A DNA stretch of 64,000 bases from Acephala macrosclerotiorum. Taxonomy: Eukaryota; Ascomycota; Leotiomycetes; Helotiales; Mollisiaceae. Below are positions 55,801 through 64,000 of this stretch, one piece after another (position 1 is the first letter of the stretch; each line of letters starts with the position of its first letter). The translations under genes and the position numbers were made by a program. The stretch spans positions 1 through 64,000 of the forward strand of contig MU119283.1 in assembly GCA_014904845.1 (NCBI GenBank), given 5' to 3'. The notes under the pieces are model-generated. The model was given only the letters and a program-made list of their open reading frames with translations, searched no databases and had not been told where the DNA came from.

Positions 55801-55857
55801 AAGTATGCGAGAGTGGAGAATACGGGGTGGAAACCTGAGAAGGAGGGCAGTGTATGA
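52848..55857 (+). CDS. Large low-complexity basic protein
   Basis: Best model: exons 52848-52895 (MRFNPVLPNELSYEGL), 52948-53058, 53115-53608 and 53658-55857; phases fit, giving 950 aa. The first donor (GTTCAG) is weak, so the 5' end is uncertain. The N-terminal 110 residues include a compact segment (DPHIVIVPSTIHYNGGYPHE, VRDLQYLTLVGETDRE). A disordered region about 500 residues long is rich in Pro, Ser and Lys, with VKLKYKKRRAQDVQRILGI in the middle. The C-terminal 180 residues are folded and helical (KRKMDSILHLKDGL; FECVTAYMVAFAMSDARNKRRAA; LQSLCFELGALCREELCRAYL). Probably nuclear. I do not recognise the family. Confidence 0.62.
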
Positions 55858-56632
55858 TTGTACTGGGCTGGTTGGGTTAGGATGGCGTTTTAAAGGATGG
55901 GTGGGTAAATAACTGGGGAAGGTTATGACTTTGATATGATGGATTCAAACGCGATTTGCGATTGCACGATACCCGCTCTCTTTTTTGAGCTACGACTTGT
56001 CTTCCAGGATGGGTGCTTGAATTGCTTTGGCTAGGGGGAAGGAGAAAGATGAGTTGGCTGTACAGTATATTAGAGCGCGGGAAAGAAAGGATAAATTTGC
56101 TGGGCAGTGGATATGAAGTAAGATACAGAGAATAAATGGATGCTTGCTCTCGTGCCCCCTTTCCTTTAATGTGAACACCGAGCGGTCTACTGATTCTTCT
56201 GGCGAGGGTAGTGTGATGTGGCATTGGTGTTCTAGGCGAAAGAGAGCGGTGTGGGGCCAGTCAAGTGGCTTTCCTCGAATCCTTCTCGTTCTTTGCATCG
56301 GGTCTTCCTCATCATTTACTTTTATCGATTCAAAATTGAATCTGCCGTCAACGGCTTTTTCCCGTCTTACCATTGCCAGGCATCTATAGAGCCTCAAAAA
56401 GCTACTTCCAAAGTACCACACCACTGCATGCGTGGTGATGCGGTCAGGCAGGGATCGGATTGGTTGGCAACGGCGAAGCCACGAAGCCGCTGCAGGATCT
56501 CCACAAGGCACCCACGACAGGACTTCAAGATAAGTTCCTTCCCCGAGCATTCAATCGACGGAATGAATCCTTGTGCTGCGATTACCTGTGAGTCGTACAT
56601 GACGTGCGAGGGCCAAAATTCCTCGCTTCGAC
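55858..56632. other. Intergenic spacer
   Basis: 775 bp with no supported gene; contains the promoter of the HET-domain gene. Confidence 0.5.
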
Positions 56633-58546
56633 ATGCCCCAAGCCTTCGAGCACACTCCCCTTCCTCAAGTCACGGACTATTGCCACCCGATTCGCCTCGT
56701 GTATCTTGAACATTCTGACGACCATTGTGAGGAAATTCGATGCTCAATCATTCAAGACAACCTTCTTGAGCATCCGAAGTTCAAGGCCTTGTCATATGTC
56801 TGGGGCGATCCAACCACCATTTCCGTCCCCATTCTCGTCAACGGAGCACGATACTATGTCACACCAAACTGCTACGCAGCTCTTCAACGACTACGAGAAC
56901 TTGGCGAATCCCCAGTATGGATCGACGCTATATGCATCAACCAAAAAGACAATGCCGAAAAGTCACGACAAATTCCGCTCATGGGAGAAGTCTATTCACA
57001 AGCACGCCAAGTCCTAGTCTGGTTGGGATTCAGCGGAGTCGAGGGAAGGCGCTTTGGCGAAACCGAAGAGAATCTTGCTTTTGGGCTGCTGAGAGCTTTT
57101 GTCGATTATGGTGGACATGCTGAGAGGGACTTTTCTATCAGCTATGAGGAGTTCTTGGGGATTGCGATGTCCGCTACCTCACCGGAAAGGAGCTGGAGCG
57201 CGTTGAAGTGTTTGTTGAGCCATAAGTGGTTTACGAGATTGTGGGCGCATCAAGAGGTTACACTGGCGACGGATTGCATGATTTTTACGAAGCACCACAG
57301 CATGTCGTATCATACCTTTTTGTTGGTTGTCTGTAGGGCGATCAGTCCACATCTTCAGCAAAATGGACAGCCAGGCCCTATCCTAACGGATATGAAGAAT
57401 CGCGAACTACTGGACAATCTTACCACGATCTCTCAGAGAGCTAGACCGACATTCAGAAAGTTAGGGCTGGAATCTGGTGTCGACATTTTAGACGAAGCAT
57501 CAGAAACACTCCTACAAGACCTTCGTTCAACAACCGTCTTCAACTGTTCCGACCCTCGAGATCGCGTCTACGCAATCCTAGATCTGGTACCAAACAAGTC
57601 CTTCAAATCACAAATCGTAATCGACTACAACCTCGCCATCAACCAGATCTACACCGCCGCAACACGCGCATTCATCCAAGCTACGAACTCCCTGCACATC
57701 CTCTGCTCCGCTACCGGGTCCTCCTATGAAGCGGAAGAAGCCACATTATCTTCCTGGGTCTTCAACTTCCATCCCAGCCCTCGCAAACGCGGCAACGACC
57801 GACCCGCGCCCCTCCAACCCAATCTTTACAGCGCATCTGCAGGAACATCTCCCTCTTACACATTCTCCCGCGCAGGACTCGAGCTTGATGTCAAAGGGCT
57901 TACAATTGATAACATCGTTTCCTCTCTCCCCAGCCCACTCTCCGTGACGTTTAAAGACGAGAAAATATTCACAACAGCGGGAGCCGAAGGACTATTCCTC
58001 TGGCTAGAGCACTTCAGTACTTACCCCACAGGCTGCACACCCTTAACTGCCTACCTCCGAACCATCACCGCGGATGCTGGCCCTCGCAAAATGGGCGATC
58101 CTGATCCTGGAGCACATCCTCAACAGTTCACTAGATTCTCGAAACAGAGCCAAGAACAGCTAGAAGTCAGTTTCCGCCACGAAGAATCCGATTCCAAGGC
58201 CATCGACGCAGCGTACCCACTCTCAGGGCGCATCCACAATGAATGGGTAGTTTGGATAAACCAAATTCAAGCCAATTTCTCTCGTTCATTGACTAGAGCT
58301 AGTCACGGGAAATATTTCTTCATTACAGCGAAAGGATACATGGGACTTTGTTCTGGGGAAGTGAGGGATGGTGATGCGGTTGTGGTGTTGGCTGGGTGTG
58401 ATGTCCCGCTGGTGGTGAGGGAGGGAGGTGGGTTTCATGGATTGGTTGGGGAGGGGTTTGTTTGGGGGTTGATGGATGGGGAGTATGGGGGAGCGTTGTG
58501 GGATGTTGATGAGAAGGGGAGGTGGGAGATGTTTTGTTTGAGGTGA
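56633..58546 (+). CDS. HET-domain protein
   Basis: Single exon, 637 aa. The heterokaryon-incompatibility domain spans about residues 50-220: FKALSYVWGDP (family signature YVWG), LRELGESPVWIDAICINQKD (consensus WIDA.CI.Q.D), EKSRQIPLMGEVYSQARQVLVWLG, and W..HQEVTLA where the family has RxW..QE. Next comes DPRDRVYAILDLV, the standard region after the domain, and a C-terminal tail with a C-terminal YMGLCSGEVRDGDAVVVLAGC (usual GY.G..P...GD.V..L.G). HET domains trigger cell death or growth arrest upon fusion of unlike hyphae, usually under control of partner proteins. Complete and intact, unlike its broken downstream neighbour. Confidence 0.9.
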   Translation: MPQAFEHTPLPQVTDYCHPIRLVYLEHSDDHCEEIRCSIIQDNLLEHPKFKALSYVWGDPTTISVPILVNGARYYVTPNCYAALQRLRELGESPVWIDAICINQKDNAEKSRQIPLMGEVYSQARQVLVWLGFSGVEGRRFGETEENLAFGLLRAFVDYGGHAERDFSISYEEFLGIAMSATSPERSWSALKCLLSHKWFTRLWAHQEVTLATDCMIFTKHHSMSYHTFLLVVCRAISPHLQQNGQPGPILTDMKNRELLDNLTTISQRARPTFRKLGLESGVDILDEASETLLQDLRSTTVFNCSDPRDRVYAILDLVPNKSFKSQIVIDYNLAINQIYTAATRAFIQATNSLHILCSATGSSYEAEEATLSSWVFNFHPSPRKRGNDRPAPLQPNLYSASAGTSPSYTFSRAGLELDVKGLTIDNIVSSLPSPLSVTFKDEKIFTTAGAEGLFLWLEHFSTYPTGCTPLTAYLRTITADAGPRKMGDPDPGAHPQQFTRFSKQSQEQLEVSFRHEESDSKAIDAAYPLSGRIHNEWVVWINQIQANFSRSLTRASHGKYFFITAKGYMGLCSGEVRDGDAVVVLAGCDVPLVVREGGGFHGLVGEGFVWGLMDGEYGGALWDVDEKGRWEMFCLR

Positions 58547-59032
58547 AGAATGAGGCGCTTTGAAGTCAAGTCCAATCAAAAAGAGATCCCCACAAGCGTC
58601 AAAGTCAACAGCCCTGGATTCCCCAGAATTTCTTCTTTCCTTTCCTTCAACTCCTCCACATCCCAGTTTGCCCACACGAACCTCCCGTTCAAGAAGTCTG
58701 CTTCGGGGCTTGCAAGCCAAACACAGAAGTCTCCTAGGAGACCAACTACGTCTCGCTATTCTTCCTTCCCAAACCTCTACCCTCCTCTCCAAAACATTCA
58801 AACCTGGAACGCAAACACAAAAATCAGAAAGAGAGAGACAAGGGAACTCACCACTATTCAAACCCAGCGCCTCCTTATTCTTCTCACTAATCTCCGTCTT
58901 CACCATCCCTGGCTGCACATTAACGCCTCTAATCCCATTCTCCTCCGCAGCTAGGTATTCGCCACCACTCGGGATCAGCGTTCAATAAAGATATTGACTG
59001 AGTCATGTATCTAGTATTCGCAACCAAGACGT

Positions 59033-59807
59033 CCCCTACGAAAGCAGTGCTCCAGACTTTCACTCCAGACTTTTTAAAGAACCAACTACAAAGCTTGAAA
59101 ATATCTACTTTAAGCTTTTGCAAAGGTTTTATGACGTTTATAAAGCCTCTAAGACTACGTGAAGGGGGTAAATAAGCTTCCGTATAATTTTGTAGGGGTT
59201 GAAAACAAGGGTTTTATAATACGTGAAAGGGGTAAATAAGCTTCCGTATGTTCTTGTAGGGGTTAAGATCAAAAGTTAAATCCACTCGAGAAGATTCCGA
59301 ATACTTGTAGGGGTTGAGACTAAAAGTTAAAGGTATTCGAAGGGTTAAAGCTACCCGAGGAGATTCCGAGCACTTATAGGGGCTTTTGTTTTTCGGAATG
59401 CTTCGGGCCGATTAAAAAGAAAAGTTGCTAAACGTGCTTTAAACGTGCTTTCAAGTCTATTTTCTTAAATATTAACGTTAAAAAAACGAGGATAAAAGGA
59501 ATCACTCTAAAATCAAAAGTTTGGTTTGGGCAAGTCCACGTGCGTGGGCATAATGGGCGTGGGCGGGTGTGCAGGCACAGGCAAGAGAGACAGAGGCAGA
59601 GCCCTTAAAGGATTGAGAGCTCTCTGGGAAATGAAGAGTGGATTTTTAGCTTGCCGTGCTGCGCCGAGCCTCAAATTGCCCCCCTTGCTGCTCTCATTCT
59701 TGGCAGACCCAGTCGCGAATGAGAGCACCCAATCAGAGGCCCTCCTTAGCTGTCTGTGCTCTCACCTATTTTTTTGCATAAAAGTCTGGAGCATGCTTTC
59801 TTAGGGG
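59033..59807. mobile_element. 775-bp non-autonomous TIR element
   Basis: The terminal inverted repeats are 59033-59060 (beginning CCCCTACGAAAGCAG) and 59781-59807 (ending TGCTTTCTTAGGGG): 26 of 28 positions match, with one single-base gap and one substitution. The interior has no transposase frame. The left part is A+T-rich with a degenerate tandem repeat (about 59155-59390) and the right part is GC-richer. It lies inside the SDR pseudogene. When it is removed, the codons of the two flanks join in frame (AAA TTG A | AC GTC), so the insertion appears to lack a target-site duplication. Resembles a MITE. Confidence 0.75.
59155..59390. repeat. Degenerate direct repeats inside the TIR element
   Basis: Two close copies of an ACGTGAAxGGGGTAAATAAG block followed by CTTCCGTAT..TTGTAGGGGTT at about 59155-59265, then two looser GATTCCGA.. 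ACTT.TAGGGG copies at about 59295 and 59361. Confidence 0.7.
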
Positions 59808-60155
59808 TCAATTTCCCACCCGAAGCACCAGCGAGGTCTTGAAAAGCTTTGTTCAGAGCAACATCATCGGTTATATCCGCAACTGCGTAACCGAATTTTG
59901 TCTCAGCGGCGAGTTCTTGGGTAGAGGAGATGGATGAGAGGAGGCGGTATTTTCGACGGGCGATGAGGTCGATGAATGATGCGCCGGCGCGGGTGAAAGA
60001 GAGAGCATTGCGGCGCCGATTCCCGTCCCGCCTTCGGTGATGATGATGATTTTCCGGAGGCGGAGGGGGGGTTGGTGGGAGATATGGACGGGTATGTGAT
60101 GTTATGCCAGGTTGCGGTGAAGCTGGGGAGGAAAGGGGGGCTGGGAGTCTCCCAT

Positions 60156-61439
60156 TGTTTCTCGTTGTCAGGGGTTGTTTTTGAGTGGTTGTTGGATAGA
60201 GGTGCGATGAGGAAGTCGACAGAATGTGGTGAGTTTGATGGAGATATATATCTCACATCATTGGGGTAGGAACACGCCGTGAGCATACCTCATGGTTGAT
60301 AAAGCGTTGATGAACATAATGTAAAGAAGAGTTGAGAGTGAGGAGATCGTCAGCCGGAATCTAGATTCCGGAAATGTTGCGAGGAACACATAACATAAGT
60401 ATTCAAGGTGATCTGACCTAAGCCCGAAGAGGAAGATTTGCGACGGCCGACTAGCTGACATTGGTCGGCATTCAGATACACCTCAACCACTCTACTACTT
60501 AGAAGTTCTAACGCGGGGTGGGGTAGATGATAAAGCAACCCCACACGGGGTAAAACTGTAATAGAACGGAGTACCTCGCAATACAGAAAATGGGAGAATG
60601 ATCGTCCCTCGTTCATTCTAACGGGGTAACTATTCATCCGAGATTCCGAAGAGAATGATATTTTTATATGGAAGAGACAAGTATATACATATACATGTAA
60701 TAGACCAAGAGTGCGAGCCTGTGAGGTAATCTAGAATGCGGCTTCGACTTGATGTTCATAAGACTTACATTGAAGAATCAATGATAATCTCCATCTACGA
60801 CTTCAGATACTTCTGGGAGGCATCTTCTTGACCTGGCATGCTTCAAACGTATCATTGTGTAGCGTTTCTGATTATTTTTTTCTCCTTGAGATTTAAGACG
60901 CATCAAAAGTTGTAAATTTCATTCGACTTTGGAGCCTCGACTCCTCAACCGAGGATGAATATCGGATCTCGAGAAGAGGCCCTTGCCACAACGAATAACG
61001 GATCAGAGAGGCAGAGGCAGAGAAAGAGGTTATTCCGTGGCGGACAATGGGGACGATTTTTGCTGCGTATCAACAGGATACAACTAGCAAGCGATTCTCC
61101 AATTTCGAAACCACTTGACGCTGTGTTACATATGACAAATGAAAGTATCCTTACTTCCTTGAAATCTGACTCATTTTCCTGTAGACACAGCAAGAGGGAA
61201 AGGCTTTCCCATTCTATCGGACCATTGAGTTCGCTTGGTTCCAAAAAGCGAGAATGCTTTGCTTAGTCCCAAGTCTTGAGTTAATGAGTTCGTTTCATGC
61301 CAATTATCTGCTCCAAATCGGAACTCAAAAGTTAGCCACTCCTAGTTTGACAGAAGACTCGTCATGAAATTCCTATTTCCAAACATTTACTCAGTGATGG
61401 CATACAGAAGAGACAAGCAGAGACTAAACCTTTTTCGTC
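60156..61439. other. Long intergenic region
   Basis: 1.3 kb with no supported gene. A 103-codon ATG frame at 60955-61266 is Arg/Ser-rich and lacks support. Confidence 0.4.
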
Positions 61440-61935
61440 TCCCCAGACACCGTAGCGCCCACGTAGATGTGCAACAAGACTTCTTTATGGATCCAAGATT
61501 TTGGGACATTCACCGAACAAGGGAGGAGCGACGTCCAACCATGATCTGAGCTGTGCCAAGCTAGGTCAAGTTGACAACAGTGATTCCCCACGTAGCAACC
61601 GCAAGGCTAGACGCGGATGCGCAACGAACTTCTCTCATTGCCCTAGTTGACTTTGCACAACTATAGCATAAATGGTTGCAGATAAAAGGTGGAGCAGCAA
61701 GCGTTTACAGAGGCATAGAGAGCTAAGCCAGATTGAGGCAAGTTCACGGCTTTGAGATGTCCCGAAAATGCCGGCTAGATGTAGATGTGCAACGAAACTA
61801 TCCTAACGTCCTCATAGAGCCAGCATATTCACTCTCCTCGAAAGGGAGAACTAGGCTAGATTAAGACAAACTCGCGGCTCTGAGCTGTCCGGAGAGTGTC
61901 CGCTAGAGGCAGGAGATGTGCAAAGAAACTATGTT
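61440..61935. repeat. Degenerate ~120-bp repeat field
   Basis: Four loose copies share a core of GTAGATGTGCAACGAAACT type (near 61463, 61615, 61781 and 61912). The last two copies also share the preceding GCGGCTxTGAGxTGTCC block at about 120-bp spacing. Probably an old tandem array. Confidence 0.55.
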
Positions 61936-62078
61936 CCCAATTTTGTTGCATGTCGATAGCGTGCCCTTTTTCTCTTTGCCCCACCTTGTTTGACCTCGGC
62001 TAAGGCAAAGAAAAGAGGTGTCTTCATACGGTCTACAACCGAAGAGCATCTTGAGGTGGAGGACAGCTTAGAAAGCGC

Positions 62079-62170
62079 GTTCTTTTCTCGCGATTTGCAA
62101 CGAAGGGGGTTTATGGGTCGAGCGAAGAACAAAATAGCAAAGGTGTTCTCTTCTCGCGATTTGCAACAAG
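62079..62170. repeat. 27-bp direct repeat pair
   Basis: GTTCTTTTCTCGCGATTTGC followed by AACGAAG at about 62080, and a near-identical copy about 63 bp downstream (62143). Confidence 0.7.
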
Positions 62171-62472
62171 GAGCTCAAAGCGGGCAACGTACAGATACGA
62201 CTTGAGATGCGAATGAGACTCAATTGAGTGACTCTAGCTAAGAGGAGAATCGATGAATGCATCGCAGTGGGACTAGAAACAGAAATTGAGATGCAGCACC
62301 GAATACATTGTGTTCCGCATCGAGGCTTAGCGATAACTCGTCGATGAACAAACAAGACACAGATCTTGAATTCTATACTTACAAATGATACGAACAAATC
62401 CCCAACGCCCAAGCAGCCATCTATCTATTGTGACAGTCGCTTATCTATACCCATTCTAATATATGCATTACA

Positions 62473-64000
62473 TCAAGGTACAGACAAACCCAAGCCCACC
62501 CCACCATTACCATTCAACCCTGTGCTCAACTCCCTGGGCCGCCAAGTCTCTTCCTGTCTGGTTCCGGGTGGCAGCCAAGCGGCATTACTCGCTCCTCTCG
62601 CCCTTCCACCTCTCCCAGGTGGTCCCATGTCATCACTCTTCTTACTATCTCCATCTGCACCATTCATAGTCGGCAACGCATACCCATTCGTATACCCTCT
62701 GACAGGAGATTGGTGTCTCGAAGGCGTATTCCTGTGCACGTTTGCCGGCAGGGTGGAAAGCGGCAAGATACTCTCCTCCTTAATATCCATCATCTTCGCC
62801 TTCTTGTCCGCCTTGTTACCCTCCTTAGCACGATCATAAAGATACAATCCAAAGAACGTCAACGCTATACCCAACCCCTGAATTTTCGTCGTTGGATTCC
62901 GAAACCAGATGATAGCGACAACGACGACGAAGACTCGCTTGATGAGTGAAGCGACTGAATATGTGACGGGTGATACCATGGAGAGAAGTACGAAAGCGAT
63001 GATGTTTTGGCCGAAGTGGAAGACGCCGTTGAATATGAATTCTTGAGCCAAGCGGCCGTGATCGAAGGCTGGCATTGAGGGCTTTCCTTTTGCGAGATCG
63101 ATGGAGCCGTCATGTAGGAAGTCGCCGAGAAGAGAGAAGCCTTCGGACCAGAGCCAGTAAGGAAGTGTGAGGAAGAAAGCGAGGCCAGAGGAGTAGCAAA
63201 GGAGGTTCAGTTTGTCGAGTTTTTTGGTTGCGATCCCCGAGGCTTCGGCGAGCGCAGCTTCATTGAAGAGCCGCTTGGAGAAGATATTTTGTGTGACGAA
63301 TATCAGGGCTGCCAGGAGGGCGAATAGTATACCCATTAGATTCCCTTTGAACTCTGCTGAGCAGGCAAGCATCACCCCGAATGTGAGGGGTACGAGAGAA
63401 ACGTATGTGGAAATTGGGTAGCGGATGTCGAATATCAGGCGGTATGCCAGGACTGTGAAGAGTGGGGAGAGACCCTTTATGGTGTGGACGAGAGACACAG
63501 GAATCTTGGTTGTTGCCGAAGCTGAGAGTAGATGACCTCCAAGTGCGAAGAAAGCGAGGGGTAGCGTAGTTTTGATGACATCCCGTGAAGGATAGCGGAT
63601 GCCATGTCGAAGTTCTTTAACATGTCGTGGGAGGAATGGGAATTTGGTGGCCAGCCAGGAGAAGAGGAGGCAAAAGGAGGTGACGAGGGAGAATTGGACC
63701 AAAGTGAGGGTCGCTGGCTTTGGGAAGACATTTAGGATGGCTTTGGAGGAGGTGTTTGTGAGAGCACTTGAAGTGTACCATATAATACAAAGGATCTACA
63801 GCAAACATCAGCATTTGCATTGGTGATTTGAAGGAATTACAAACAATTAGCAAGGGGGAGACCGGCGCCTTTAATGCATCCCCAATCTCCTGCACATTCG
63901 TACTGACACTCCCTCTTCTCGTCCGTATTGTCCTGAAGGCTTCACTTAAACTTTTTTGTCTGCCATGCCTTCCCCCTGTGCTTGCAGATCCATTCGTCCA
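62473..64000 (-). CDS. Sly41/TPT-family transporter (5' truncated by window)
   Basis: Exon 63845 to at least 64000 (frame open to the edge), then a 49-nt intron (GTTTGT..TGTAG), then 63795-62473: 492 codons visible. The N-terminal part includes SLSEAFRTIRTRR. The TPT/DMT body starts WYTSSALTNTSSKAIL (family WY..SA..N...K.IL), with KIPVSLVHTIKGLSPLFTVLA (usual VSF.HTIKA..P) and repeated hydrophobic segments, about eight to ten TMs. After the last TM (GLGIALTFFGLYLYDRAKEG, the family's terminal LY..AK motif) lies a disordered Gly/Pro-rich cytosolic tail of about 100 residues. In yeast, Sly41 is an ER-localised transporter of this family. The substrate here is not determined. Confidence 0.85.

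Larger units (their letters stand above)
58576..60155 (-). pseudogene. Broken short-chain dehydrogenase (SDR), split by an insertion
   Basis: The parts in gene order are: N-terminal fragment 60155-59811, with SFTATWHN, PSISP and the nucleotide-binding TEGGTGIG (normally TGGGTGIG); it needs at least two frameshifts. A 775-bp TIR element then interrupts after KL. 59032-58960 resumes in frame with VLVANTRYMTQS, the NAG-type motif region. The middle of the domain, including the catalytic YxxxK, is deleted. 58959-58576 gives the C-terminus (EENGIRGVNVQPGMVKTEIS; FCVWLASPEADFLNGRFVWAN), ending TGA. Several in-frame stops and changed frames show it is nonfunctional. Confidence 0.75.

Noticed and set aside
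60955..61266. 103-codon Arg/Ser-rich frame
   Set aside because: It lies between the SDR pseudogene and the repeat field and has no support beyond length.
1..64000. CRISPR array, rRNA or bacterial operon features
   Set aside because: None present; spliceosomal introns throughout show this is a eukaryotic nuclear region.

Overview
The window is fungal nuclear DNA, most likely from a filamentous ascomycete (Pezizomycotina), probably a leotiomycete. The reasons are: many introns of 42-76 nt with GT..AG ends and CTAAC-type branch sites; HET, 2EXR, STAND-like, Rds1-like and Su(z)12 genes; and an almost pure A+T block (1-505) typical of a RIP-mutated isochore. Multi-exon models were assembled by hand from reading frames, splice sites and phase. 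Exon coordinates are given in each entry.

The left half (about 0.5-38.3 kb) looks like an accessory compartment: gene-poor, with A+T-rich spacers, small secreted proteins (8.1, 18.7, 21.1, 32.6 kb), short coiled-coil proteins (9.1, 10.1, 12.1, 12.7, 33.6 kb) and unrecognised lineage-restricted genes. It also holds a patatin-like phospholipase with a Cys-rich module (2.6-5.7 kb), two related MADS-box-like small proteins (7.1 and 31.5 kb), two membrane proteins (19.9 and 22.0 kb), a 2EXR protein (23.0 kb) and a ferritin-like secreted protein (24.4 kb). A structured GC-rich island lies at 30.8-31.3 kb. At 34.6-38.2 kb is the most striking gene: an eight-exon tyrosine-recombinase-like DUF3435 protein joined to C2H2 fingers and a C-terminal chromodomain.

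From 39.8 kb the density of recognisable genes rises: an AAA+ ATPase with an 11-nt microexon, a divergent DUF7708/STAND-like protein without a P-loop, an F-box/LRR-type protein, the Polycomb subunit Su(z)12, a large basic low-complexity protein and a HET-domain protein. A short-chain dehydrogenase pseudogene follows, split by a 775-bp element with terminal inverted repeats, then a degenerate repeat field and a Sly41/TPT-family transporter running off the right edge.

No rRNA, tRNA or CRISPR was seen. Two themes stand out. Several proteins belong to families linked to fungal self/non-self recognition (patatin, STAND-like, HET). There are also traces of two kinds of mobile DNA: the DUF3435 recombinase-like gene and the TIR element. 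No metabolic cluster is evident.
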